Assembly: GCA_012103475.1 (NCBI GenBank) | Contig: WLWS01000004.1 | Coordinates: 248,001 to 312,000 of the forward strand | Source: Gammaproteobacteria bacterium | Lineage (GTDB): Bacteria > Pseudomonadota > Gammaproteobacteria > Eutrophobiales > Eutrophobiaceae | DNA length: 64,000 bases | Reading direction: 5' to 3' | Shown here: piece by piece, positions 9,616 to 16,636 of the stretch | Layout: every line of letters starts with the position of its first letter | Numbering within the stretch: the stretch's first letter is position 1 | Notes under the pieces: generated by a model | Databases searched by the model: none | Told to the model about the DNA's origin: nothing | What the model saw: the letters and a program-made list of their open reading frames with translations, nothing else | Made by a program: the position numbers and the translations under genes

Positions 9616-10992
9616 TTATTTGATTACCAGAAAAGCCGCTGAACGTCCCCGCACGATTCTGAGCAACAATGAATTTTTCTCGCCATCCACGGCTTTAAGA
9701 AACGATGACAGGTTCTTTACCGGTTTACGGTTGACCGAGGTAATTATATCGCCCTGACGCATGCCGCTGTTCCACGCATGGCTCGCTCGCTCTATATCAA
9801 CGACGACGACGCCTTCAAGCCTGCCGAAATACGGGCTGTCTTCATCGATATCGCCTATAGAAACGCCCTTAAGTCTGGGATTAATAGCGGCAGGATTCTT
9901 CGCCACTTCAGCTCTTGGCGCAATGTACGCAGTTAATTTTTTACGTTTGCCCTCGCGTAGTATTTCGAATACCACTTTCTCACCGACTGGTAATAAACCG
10001 ATATGTAGACGTACATCGGCTGCCTTTTTCACCTGCTTTTTATTAACTGAAGTTATTACGTCACCTGGCTTGAGCCCGGCATCATCTGCCGGAGAGTCGG
10101 GCATGACGCTATTGATAATCGCACCTCTTTTATCTTTAATACCAAATGCTTCGGCCAGATCCGGGTTCAGATCCTGCGCCTGAATACCGATGAAGCCTCT
10201 GTTGACTTCTCCCTTATCCAGTAACTGCTCAGTAATCTGCAGAGCAAGGTTGATTGGGATGGCAAAACCAATACCGATGTTTCCACCACTTTGCGAAAAT
10301 ATCGCGGTATTGATTCCTACCAGTTCACCTTTTAAATTAACCAGAGCACCTCCGGAATTACCGGGGTTTATGGAAGCATCAGTCTGAATAAAATCCTCAT
10401 AGCCCTCGATACCCAGACCACTTCTGCTCAGGGCACTGACGATGCCCGAGGTTACTGTCTGTCCAAGTCCAAAGGGGTTACCAATTGCTACGACAAAATC
10501 GCCAACTCTCAAGGCGTCTGAGTCTGTCGGTTTGAGGGCGGTAAGATTTTCTGTAGGAATTTTGATAACGGCAACGTCAGTCTCCGGATCTGTGCCCAAA
10601 ACTTCTGCTTTTAATTGTCGTCCATCGCGCATGGTCACCGTAATCTCTACAGCATTGGCGATCACATGACTATTTGTCAGTACCAGACCACGTTCAGCGT
10701 CAACAATCACTCCCGATCCCAAACTTTGCGTTTTGCGCTCCTGCGGCCGCTGCTGCTCTGGAATATTGAAAAAGCGCCTGAAAAAAGGATCATTGAACAG
10801 CGGATTCTGTTTCAATTGCACTCGCCCTTCTGTCGCAATATTAACAACAGCCGGGGTAACATTTTCCAGCATCGGGGCCAGACTGGGTAATGGTTCATCT
10901 TCCACCGCCATTGGTAGCGCAGCGTAAGCCAGATAAGAACTAAATAGCATTATTATCGAGCCAAAGAGTGCATTCAGTCGCTTTATATTCAT
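9616..10992 (-). CDS. degQ: Periplasmic serine protease/chaperone, DegP/DegQ type
   Basis: This 458-residue HtrA-family protease has an N-terminal signal peptide (residues 1-25, ending SYLAYA). The trypsin-like domain carries the catalytic triad His109 (TNSHVIA), Asp139 (ETDVAVIK) and Ser213 (NPGNSGGAL). Two PDZ domains follow, at about residues 260-345 and 365-455. It would degrade or refold damaged envelope proteins in the periplasm. DegP and DegQ cannot be told apart with certainty; the moderate length and short LA loop region (about residues 58-88) favour DegQ. The next gene upstream on the same strand is the sigma32-type hsp20 gene, separated by its own terminator. Confidence 0.92.
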   Translation of the reverse strand: MNIKRLNALFGSIIMLFSSYLAYAALPMAVEDEPLPSLAPMLENVTPAVVNIATEGRVQLKQNPLFNDPFFRRFFNIPEQQRPQERKTQSLGSGVIVDAERGLVLTNSHVIANAVEITVTMRDGRQLKAEVLGTDPETDVAVIKIPTENLTALKPTDSDALRVGDFVVAIGNPFGLGQTVTSGIVSALSRSGLGIEGYEDFIQTDASINPGNSGGALVNLKGELVGINTAIFSQSGGNIGIGFAIPINLALQITEQLLDKGEVNRGFIGIQAQDLNPDLAEAFGIKDKRGAIINSVMPDSPADDAGLKPGDVITSVNKKQVKKAADVRLHIGLLPVGEKVVFEILREGKRKKLTAYIAPRAEVAKNPAAINPRLKGVSIGDIDEDSPYFGRLEGVVVVDIERASHAWNSGMRQGDIITSVNRKPVKNLSSFLKAVDGEKNSLLLRIVRGRSAAFLVIK

Positions 10993-11090
10993 TTGCGGGT
11001 CATTTCCTTGTTATTCGTTTTTTTTATCAGTTAGAGTTTTTTAGAAAGGTAAAAAGCCAAAAGTTCAGTTTTGAAAACCACAGCGCGCCC

Positions 11091-11118
11091 AATAAAAAGG
11101 GCGGAGTTTACCCGCCCT
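11091..11118 (-). terminator. Terminator of the hsp20 gene
   Basis: Read on the minus strand, AGGGCGG and CCGCCCT form a 7-bp GC-rich stem, followed by CTTTTTATT. It lies 21 bp after the stop of the small heat-shock gene and before the degQ start. Confidence 0.8.
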
Positions 11119-11138
11119 AATAAATGTATAACTAAAAA

Positions 11139-11594
11139 TCAGCTGTTTATTGCAATTCGCCTGGGCTGAACTTTCTCGTGTTTCGGCAGAACGATTTTCA
11201 ATACCCCGTCCTTGCTGTTGGCCTCGATTTTTTCCGCATTTGCGGTATCTGGCAAACTGAAACGCCGGTAGAAACTTCCAGTACTTCTTTCCACTCGTCT
11301 GAAGCCCTTGCCTTCATCCACGACCTCCTTGCTTCGTGTTCCCTTGATACTGAGAACACCATTTTCCATCGTGACGTCGATCTCCTGCGGGTTAACGCCA
11401 GGTATATCCGCATAGATAGTAAACTGGTTCTCGTCTTCTGTTATATCGACAGAAGGACGCCATTGACTGACCGCCACGTTGGATTGATCATCATTAAGTT
11501 CGTCGCTAGCAAGCGGGTCCAGCCAGCCCAGGCGATTTAGTTCATTCTGAAACCGGTTTATCAGGCCATAAGGCTCATATCTGACTACTGACAT
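11139..11594 (-). CDS. Small heat-shock protein, Hsp20/alpha-crystallin family
   Basis: This 151-residue ATP-independent holdase binds unfolding proteins under stress. The alpha-crystallin domain runs from about residue 45 (WRPSVDITEDENQFTIYADI) to 140, with the signature GVLKIVLPK near the end. The C-terminal RRIAINS carries the I-x-I anchor used for oligomer assembly. The frame is open further upstream (to 11612), but GGAGGTG lies directly before the ATG at 11594, which decides the start. A sigma32-like promoter is present at 11634-11661. The gene is monocistronic and followed by its own terminator. Confidence 0.92.
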   Translation of the reverse strand: MSVVRYEPYGLINRFQNELNRLGWLDPLASDELNDDQSNVAVSQWRPSVDITEDENQFTIYADIPGVNPQEIDVTMENGVLSIKGTRSKEVVDEGKGFRRVERSTGSFYRRFSLPDTANAEKIEANSKDGVLKIVLPKHEKVQPRRIAINS

Positions 11595-11633
11595 ATTACA
11601 CCTCCAATTCAAATTGTTTATTCATGTCAAGGG

Positions 11634-11661
11634 ATATGGGGCTGGCAAAATATTTTTCAAT
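11634..11661 (-). promoter_or_regulatory. Sigma32 (RpoH) heat-shock promoter of hsp20
   Basis: On the minus strand ATTGAAA (11661-11655) is followed by a 13-bp spacer and then CCCCATAT (11641-11634). This closely matches the heat-shock consensus CTTGAAA-N13-CCCCATnT known from E. coli. It lies 40 bp upstream of the hsp20 ATG at 11594, a suitable distance. Basis: direct sequence match to an established consensus; activity is inferred. Confidence 0.8.
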
Positions 11662-11700
11662 GGAATTTGCTTTTTTTTTCAAATATCGGACAATCGGGAA

Positions 11701-12381
11701 ATGGCCGAACAAAATTATTTTTCGAAGATATTTGGTGATTCTCCGGTCACTCCTCTACAGAACCACATCAACAAGGTAGTTTCCTGTGTCGAGACCCTGC
11801 CTGCCTATTTCGATGCCGTTTTCTCTGAAAATTGGGAACAGGCAAGTGTGATACAGGATGAATTAGTAAATTTCGAGCACGAAGCAGACAACATAAAGAA
11901 CGAAATCAGGATGCATTTGCCATCGGGTCTGTTTATGCCGGTCGATCGACGCGATGTTCTTGAAGTACTTGACCTTCAGGACAGTCTCGCCAATCGCGCA
12001 AAAGACATCTCCGGCCTGATTCTTGGCCGTAAAATGGCTTTTCCGATTGAGCTGCACGACACCTATCGAAAATTTCTGGACCGCTGCATTGACGCTACCA
12101 AAAAAGCACAAGTCGCTATAAATGAACTTGATGAACTGGTGGTAACCGGATTTCGCGGAGATGAGGCAACACGGGTGAAGGCGATGATTGAAGAACTCCA
12201 TGTTATCGAAGACGACACCGACAAGATTCAGATCAGTATCCGCGCTCAGCTTTACAAACTGGAAGCCGAACTGCCGCCGGTCGATGTAATGTTCATATAC
12301 GAAATCATTAAGTGGACAGGAGATCTGGCCGACACCGCCCAGAGCACAGGTAATCGCCTGCAATTGATGCTGGCAAAATAA
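11701..12381 (+). CDS. DUF47 phosphate-transport regulator (PhoU-like)
   Basis: This 226-residue all-helical protein of the DUF47/TIGR00153 family is related to PhoU and typically encoded next to PiT transporters, whose activity it is thought to modulate. The conserved blocks are FEHEADNIKNEIR (near 60), FMPVDRRDVLEVLDLQDSLAN (near 79) and the C-terminal IYEIIKWTGDLADTAQSTGNR. The frame is open from 11614, but the ATG at 11701 gives the family start MAEQNYFSKIFG; the extra upstream residues are Phe-rich and atypical. The stop is 12 bp from the PiT gene, so the two form an operon. Confidence 0.9.
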   Translation: MAEQNYFSKIFGDSPVTPLQNHINKVVSCVETLPAYFDAVFSENWEQASVIQDELVNFEHEADNIKNEIRMHLPSGLFMPVDRRDVLEVLDLQDSLANRAKDISGLILGRKMAFPIELHDTYRKFLDRCIDATKKAQVAINELDELVVTGFRGDEATRVKAMIEELHVIEDDTDKIQISIRAQLYKLEAELPPVDVMFIYEIIKWTGDLADTAQSTGNRLQLMLAK

Positions 12382-12393
12382 AAATAATAAACA

Positions 12394-13644
12394 ATGGAAA
12401 ATACGACCTTACTGCTGACTCTGGCAGCAACCTTTGGTTTGTTTATGGCCTGGGGAATTGGCGCTAATGATGTCGCTAATGCGATGGCGACCTCTGTCGG
12501 ATCGAAGGCCATTAAACTCAGAACTGCTGTTATCATTGCTGCTATCTTTGAGTTTGCCGGCGCCTATCTGGCCGGCGGTGAAGTAACCTCAACAATTCGT
12601 AAAGGCATGGTCGATGCCAGTTTGCTTAGTGGTACGCCGGAGTTACTGGTTTACGGTATGTTATCTGCGTTACTCGCAGCCGGTGTCTGGTTGTTAATCG
12701 CTACCCGCTTTGGTCTGCCTGTCTCAACAACACATTCCATTGTCGGCGCCATTGTTGGTTTCGCCGCGGTTGGAATTGGCATAGAAGCGGTAAAATGGGA
12801 CAAGGTCACTTCTATTGTTTTCAGCTGGGTAGTATCACCGGTTCTGGCAGGTACTCTCTCCTTTTTGTTATTCAAAAGCGTTCAGGTCCTGATACTGAAT
12901 ACTGAGAATCCCTTTAAATACGCAAAACGCTATGTCCCGGTTTATATTTTTTTAACGGGATTCGTCATCTCGCTGGTGACAGTATTTAAAGGCCTCAAGC
13001 ATGTCGGTCTGGAAATGTCCAAAGCTGACTGTTACCTCATAGCGTTCGCTGTAGGTACCGTTATCGCGCTTATAGGAACAGTACTAATAAGCCGGATTAA
13101 AATTGACACTTCACTCGATAAAGAATTTCATTATCGTAACGTTGAACGTGTGTTCGCTGTGCTGATGTTGTTCACTGCCTGCGCAATGGCTTTCGCGCAT
13201 GGCTCAAACGATGTCGCCAATGCTGTTGGACCGGTGGCGGCGGTAGTCGGCGTGATCAACAGTGGCGGGGTAATTGGTCAGAAAATGGCTCTGCCATCCT
13301 GGGTTCTATTACTCGGTGGTATGGGTATTGTTGCCGGATTAATGACTTATGGGCACAAAGTAATTGCCACCGTCGGGCAACGTATTACCGAACTCACTCC
13401 TAGCCGGGGATTCTGTTGTGAAATGGCAGCGGCCTCAACAGTGGTTCTGGCATCTGGTACCGGCCTGCCAATATCAACGACGCATACCCTCGTTGGTGCG
13501 GTGCTCGGTGTGGGTTTTGCCAGAGGGATATCCGCGCTCAATCTACGGGTTGTTGGCACAATATTGATGTCCTGGATTATTACCCTGCCAATCGGCGCCA
13601 TTCTGGCGATAATATTTTTCTTTATATTTAAAGCTGTCCTCTAG
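12394..13644 (+). CDS. pit: Low-affinity inorganic phosphate transporter, PiT family
   Basis: This 416-residue inner-membrane Na+ or H+/phosphate symporter has the duplicated PiT signature: GANDVANAMATSVGSKA near residue 23 and GSNDVANAVGPVAAVVG near 270. The repeated PVSTTHSIVGAI and PISTTHTLVGAV segments also belong to the family. About ten hydrophobic helices are visible. It lies in an operon with the DUF47 gene 12 bp upstream, a known pairing. No Pho-box was identified. It is followed by the convergent coq7 gene. Confidence 0.93.
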   Translation: MENTTLLLTLAATFGLFMAWGIGANDVANAMATSVGSKAIKLRTAVIIAAIFEFAGAYLAGGEVTSTIRKGMVDASLLSGTPELLVYGMLSALLAAGVWLLIATRFGLPVSTTHSIVGAIVGFAAVGIGIEAVKWDKVTSIVFSWVVSPVLAGTLSFLLFKSVQVLILNTENPFKYAKRYVPVYIFLTGFVISLVTVFKGLKHVGLEMSKADCYLIAFAVGTVIALIGTVLISRIKIDTSLDKEFHYRNVERVFAVLMLFTACAMAFAHGSNDVANAVGPVAAVVGVINSGGVIGQKMALPSWVLLLGGMGIVAGLMTYGHKVIATVGQRITELTPSRGFCCEMAAASTVVLASGTGLPISTTHTLVGAVLGVGFARGISALNLRVVGTILMSWIITLPIGAILAIIFFFIFKAVL

Positions 13645-13693
13645 CGCTTTACCGAATCAATCAAAGCTCATACCAGCGTTTTCAGGAACTAAT

Positions 13694-14338
13694 TCAAATC
13701 CAGTAAGCTGTTGTCGTCATCACTTTAGAACACAGTGACATTATCTTTTTTATCTGTGCCGGCAATTCGGCAGCACCGGAATCAAGTGCGCTTTGCGCAT
13801 GTTCTGCTTCATCCACTTGCATCTGCTCCAGAATAGCCCGGCTTCTGGTATCGGCGGCAGGTAACTTATCCAGATGCTTCTGAAGATGGCTCTCAACCTG
13901 GTTCTCTGTCTCAGCAATAAAACCAAGACTCCATTTGTCTCCGCTCAGACCGGCCAGTGCGCCGATACTGAACGAACCCAGATACCAGATGGGATTAAGG
14001 TGGCTGGTATAGGAGTGCAATTCATCCAGCCTTGTCTTGCACCAGCTCAAATGATCGAGTTCCTCATCGGCAGCGTGCTGCATAAGCGCCTTAACACGAC
14101 TTGAACGGGCGGTCAGAGCCTGTCCCTGATACAGAGCCTGGGCCGACACTTCACCGGCATGATTTATTCGCATAAAGCCCTGTGAGACCCTTATTTCCGT
14201 CTCATTCATGCCGGATGAGTCACTTTCAGCGGCGGGATTTGCCCTGTTTGGCCTGCTCCGACTGGGAAACAGCGCAGCCAGCGATTTATCGAATTCAATG
14301 ATAATCTGGTCCAGCTTGTCATAACGTCTGTCGGTCAT
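13694..14338 (-). CDS. coq7: Demethoxyubiquinone hydroxylase Coq7/CAT5
   Basis: This 214-residue di-iron monooxygenase performs the late hydroxylation of demethoxyubiquinone in ubiquinone synthesis, at the inner membrane. The iron ligands fall in the family repeats: INHAGEVSAQALYQGQ, DEELDHLSWCKTRLDEL, ETENQVESHLQKHL and VDEAEHAQSALDSGA. The C-terminus KVMTTTAYWI is typical. The open frame begins at 14482, but the family N-terminus (MTDRRYDKLDQII) starts at the ATG at 14338; the upstream extension would run through the rplM leader. Presence of Coq7 suggests an aerobic respiratory organism. Confidence 0.92.
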   Translation of the reverse strand: MTDRRYDKLDQIIIEFDKSLAALFPSRSRPNRANPAAESDSSGMNETEIRVSQGFMRINHAGEVSAQALYQGQALTARSSRVKALMQHAADEELDHLSWCKTRLDELHSYTSHLNPIWYLGSFSIGALAGLSGDKWSLGFIAETENQVESHLQKHLDKLPAADTRSRAILEQMQVDEAEHAQSALDSGAAELPAQIKKIMSLCSKVMTTTAYWI

Positions 14339-14424
14339 TCCGCTGATTTTACTCGAAATTGCACTAATTGGCTGAAAATATGGGTAATATTCGCTGTTTG
14401 GGCGCATGCAAATATTGACACTGC

Positions 14425-14458
14425 AGAGGGCAATCCGTACCATTGCCCCTCTTTTTTT
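14425..14458 (+). terminator. Terminator-like hairpin in the rplM leader (possible attenuator)
   Basis: AGAGGGCAAT (14425-14434) pairs with ATTGCCCCTCT (14443-14453) around a 7-nt loop, with one bulged C, followed directly by seven T's. It ends 24 bp before the rplM ATG. No plus-strand gene lies immediately upstream that would need a terminator, because coq7 points away. The hairpin is therefore best read as an attenuator or r-protein binding leader of rplM-rpsI. That reading is inference. Confidence 0.6.
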
Positions 14459-14481
14459 ACCGGCAGTCAGAACAGATACCA

Positions 14482-14910
14482 ATGAAGACTTTTAGCGCCA
14501 CTCCTGCGGACATTAAACGCGACTGGTTCCTGGTCGATGCCAAGGGCAAAACCCTGGGCCGATTAGCGACCGAAATAGCCAGCCGTCTGCGCGGAAAACA
14601 CAAACCTGAATATACACCACATATGGACACCGGCGATTATATTGTGGTTATCAATGCACAAGAGATTCGAGTCTCAGGTAACAAAACGACAGATAAAATC
14701 TATCATCATCATACCGGATATCCGGGTGGTCTTAAGTCAATAAGCTTCGATAAGCTGCGCGACAAAAAGCCGGAAATGATTATTGAGAAAGCGGTCAAGG
14801 GTATGCTGCCTAAAGGCCCTCTCGGTCGTGATATGTTCCGTAAACTGCGTGTTTATGCTGGTGCCGAACATGCCCACACTGCCCAACAACCAACGCCTCT
14901 GGAAATATAA
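14482..14910 (+). CDS. rplM: 50S ribosomal protein L13
   Basis: This 142-residue ribosomal protein L13 binds 23S rRNA early in large-subunit assembly. The sequence follows the family end to end: [20 protein letters not shown], then [20 protein letters not shown], the [10 protein letters not shown] block and [20 protein letters not shown]. The frame is open from 14443, but the ATG at 14482 gives the universal N-terminus. It is 3 bp from rpsI, the usual two-gene operon. A terminator-like hairpin sits in its leader. Confidence 0.97.
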   Translation: MKTFSATPADIKRDWFLVDAKGKTLGRLATEIASRLRGKHKPEYTPHMDTGDYIVVINAQEIRVSGNKTTDKIYHHHTGYPGGLKSISFDKLRDKKPEMIIEKAVKGMLPKGPLGRDMFRKLRVYAGAEHAHTAQQPTPLEI

Positions 14911-14913
14911 ATA

Positions 14914-15306
14914 ATGGCCGAACAAATTTATTACAGCACCGGACGCCGCAAAAGCTCCACAGCCCGCGTTTTCCTGAAAAAGGGCAAAGGCGACATCACA
15001 ATTAATGCCCGAACCATGGATCAATATTTTGGTCGTGAAACCGGCAGAATGATCGTTCGCCAGCCACTGGAAACAGTTGATATGGCCAGTAATTTCGACA
15101 TCAACATTACCGTGTCCGGTGGTGGAATATCAGGTCAGGCCGGCGCCATCAGACATGGCATCACTCGTGCCCTGATTGAATACGATGAAACACTTCGTAA
15201 AGTACTACGTCAAGCTGGTTTCGTCACAAGAGACGCCAGAGAAGTTGAACGTAAAAAGATTGGCTTGCATAAAGCCCGTAAACGTCCTCAGTTCAGCAAG
15301 CGTTAG
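14914..15306 (+). CDS. rpsI: 30S ribosomal protein S9
   Basis: This 130-residue ribosomal protein S9 has a C-terminal tail that reaches the P-site tRNA. It carries the family blocks [39 protein letters not shown] and the terminal [11 protein letters not shown], ending in the conserved Lys-Arg. It is co-transcribed with rplM, with a 3-bp gap. A long perfect hairpin follows 23 bp after the stop. Confidence 0.97.
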   Translation: MAEQIYYSTGRRKSSTARVFLKKGKGDITINARTMDQYFGRETGRMIVRQPLETVDMASNFDINITVSGGGISGQAGAIRHGITRALIEYDETLRKVLRQAGFVTRDAREVERKKIGLHKARKRPQFSKR

Positions 15307-15329
15307 AATCAGCCTGTATTATCTGTTAT

Positions 15330-15361
15330 CTGCATCGCAGCCAAGGGCTGCGATGCAGCTT
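15330..15361 (+). terminator. Terminator of the rplM-rpsI operon
   Basis: CTGCATCGCAGCC and GGCTGCGATGCAG form a perfect 13-bp stem around a 3-nt loop, followed by CTTTAG. The T run is short but the stem is very stable. Confidence 0.8.
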
Positions 15362-15403
15362 TAGTTTCCAGTCCTCTTTTCGCGTTACAATTTGACCCAT
15401 TAC

Positions 15404-15440
15404 TGGGGGTTCGTCTAATGGTAGGACTGCGGACTCTGAC
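15404..15440 (+). pseudogene. tRNA-Gln(CUG), 5' half only
   Basis: Bases 15404-15440 match positions 1-38 of a gammaproteobacterial tRNA-Gln: acceptor TGGGGGT, TC, D-arm GTC-TAATGGTA-GGAC, anticodon stem GCGGA and anticodon loop CTCTGAC with anticodon CTG. The next bases should restore the stem (TCCGC) but read AGAAATG, with no T-arm or acceptor 3' strand. A -10-like TACAAT lies at 15386-15391 just upstream, as for a real tRNA promoter. The gene has therefore been cut at the 3' edge of the anticodon loop, at the left border of the island. No matching 3' half was found elsewhere in the window. Confidence 0.75.
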
Positions 15441-15491
15441 AGAAATGTCTTATAATTTTTTCGTTGTTTTTCAGTTCTTTATAACATCTCT

Positions 15492-15550
15492 ACATAAGTG
15501 TGCAGAGAAGTGTGTGATATAATATTCCAATAAATCAGACACTTACATGT
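15492..15550. promoter_or_regulatory. Candidate recombinase binding site and promoter
   Basis: ACATAAGTGT (15492-15501) and ACACTTACATGT (15539-15550) are imperfect inverted repeats flanking a -10-like TATAAT (15518-15523), 37 bp before the recombinase start. This layout resembles the self-regulated recombination or operator sites next to resolvase/invertase genes. Function is inferred. Confidence 0.4.
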
Positions 15551-15586
15551 CTATTTATACCCCATTAATTTTGGAGAATAGATATC

Positions 15587-16174
15587 ATGACTAAACGCAT
15601 TGCACTCTACACTCGCGTATCTACAGCGCACCAGAATGACTCTATGCAGCTTGACGAGCTTCGTTCACTCTGTGAACGGTCAAACTGGCAAATCGTTTCT
15701 GAGTATCGTGAGAAAATCTCAGGTACAAAATCGGTTGATGAAAGAGCTGCACTTAAATCTTTGCTTGATGATGCTCGAAAACGAAGATTCGACAAAGTTG
15801 TTGTCTGGAGCGTTGATCGTCTCGGACGGTCAATGGTGCATCTGACTTCAGTGCTTCAAGAGCTTCACGACTTGAATATCAATATTTATGCATACAAACA
15901 GGCACTGGACACAGAAACTCACATGGGACGCATGTTCTGGCAGATCATGGGCATCTTCGCAGAGATGGAGAACAATCTGCGCAAAGAACGACAGATGGCA
16001 GGTATTCGCAAAGCTCAGGAACGGGGTGTGAAGTTTGGGCGCCCTTCAAAGATAAATGGGGCGGTATCACAGTCAGTAAAGCTATTACGTGAGCGTGGTA
16101 TGTCTATACGGAAAATTGCGCGGCAATTGGAGATTGGAGTAGGTAGCGTATATAAGATTCTGGAGGCAGCTTAA
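15587..16174 (+). CDS. Small serine recombinase (resolvase/invertase family)
   Basis: This 195-residue site-specific recombinase has an N-terminal resolvase domain with the nucleophile Ser12 in ALYTRVSTAHQND. Catalytic arginines lie in SVDRLGRSM (about 76-83), and the IFAEMENNLRKERQMAGI dimer helix is near 126-145. A C-terminal helix-turn-helix (MSIRKIARQLEIGVGSVYKIL) follows. The length equals Tn3 resolvases and Hin-type invertases, not the large phage integrases, so resolution or inversion is more likely than tRNA-specific integration. It is the first gene inside the island, 146 bp from the broken tRNA. ATG start at 15587, with a GGAG-like site upstream (TTTTGGAGAATAGATATC). Confidence 0.9.
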   Translation: MTKRIALYTRVSTAHQNDSMQLDELRSLCERSNWQIVSEYREKISGTKSVDERAALKSLLDDARKRRFDKVVVWSVDRLGRSMVHLTSVLQELHDLNINIYAYKQALDTETHMGRMFWQIMGIFAEMENNLRKERQMAGIRKAQERGVKFGRPSKINGAVSQSVKLLRERGMSIRKIARQLEIGVGSVYKILEAA

Positions 16175-16219
16175 TCGTTTAAGTATATTAATCAGAACTT
16201 TTGTCCTACAATTTTAACC

Positions 16220-16636
16220 ATGGAAGAAATCAAAGTTCATTTGACGGAAGAGGAGTTTCAGAGATTAAATGAACTCTTTCCTCCTTCAGAAAAGAGTGCC
16301 ACAGTTGGTCGCAGAGCAGTAGAAATAGTCAAATATCATTTTCTCTCAATTAATTCTGATTATAAATTTAGTAAAGCTTCAAAAGGCGCTGATCTGAAAG
16401 TTGTCTGTGGTGATTTTGATTTCGAAATTGAAATAAAGGGAACGACGAAAGCCGATATAGCATGGTCACAACTAAAAGTTTCCAGTCAGACATCTCACGA
16501 TAGATTATTTCAAGGTCTTCCTCTTTACAGAGTGATATCTGCCAACAATATACACCCCACAATTTTCGTTCTTAAACACGACGATGACTTTATCCTATCT
16601 CCAGAGACTAGATGGAAGATTCAAAGAAAGAATTAG
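16220..16636 (+). CDS. Putative PD-(D/E)xK nuclease-like protein
   Basis: This 138-residue protein is of no family I can name with certainty. The central part reads GADLKVVCGDFDFEIEIKG, placing Asp58, Glu71 and Lys73 in a D-x12-E-x-K pattern like the PD-(D/E)xK restriction-endonuclease fold. A Gln follows at position 84 (WSQLKVSS), and the C-terminal part (LYRVISANNIHPTIFVLKHD) recalls DUF3883-type proteins. An N-terminal helix-rich stretch precedes it. The next gene overlaps its 3' end by up to 25 bp, so the two are probably made together. A DNA-cleaving or modified-DNA-binding role is inference from the motif only. Confidence 0.65.
   Translation: MEEIKVHLTEEEFQRLNELFPPSEKSATVGRRAVEIVKYHFLSINSDYKFSKASKGADLKVVCGDFDFEIEIKGTTKADIAWSQLKVSSQTSHDRLFQGLPLYRVISANNIHPTIFVLKHDDDFILSPETRWKIQRKN

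Noticed and set aside
11863-12363. 166-residue minus-strand ORF
   Set aside because: It lies wholly antisense to the well-supported DUF47 gene, has no family signal, and is a frame shadow.
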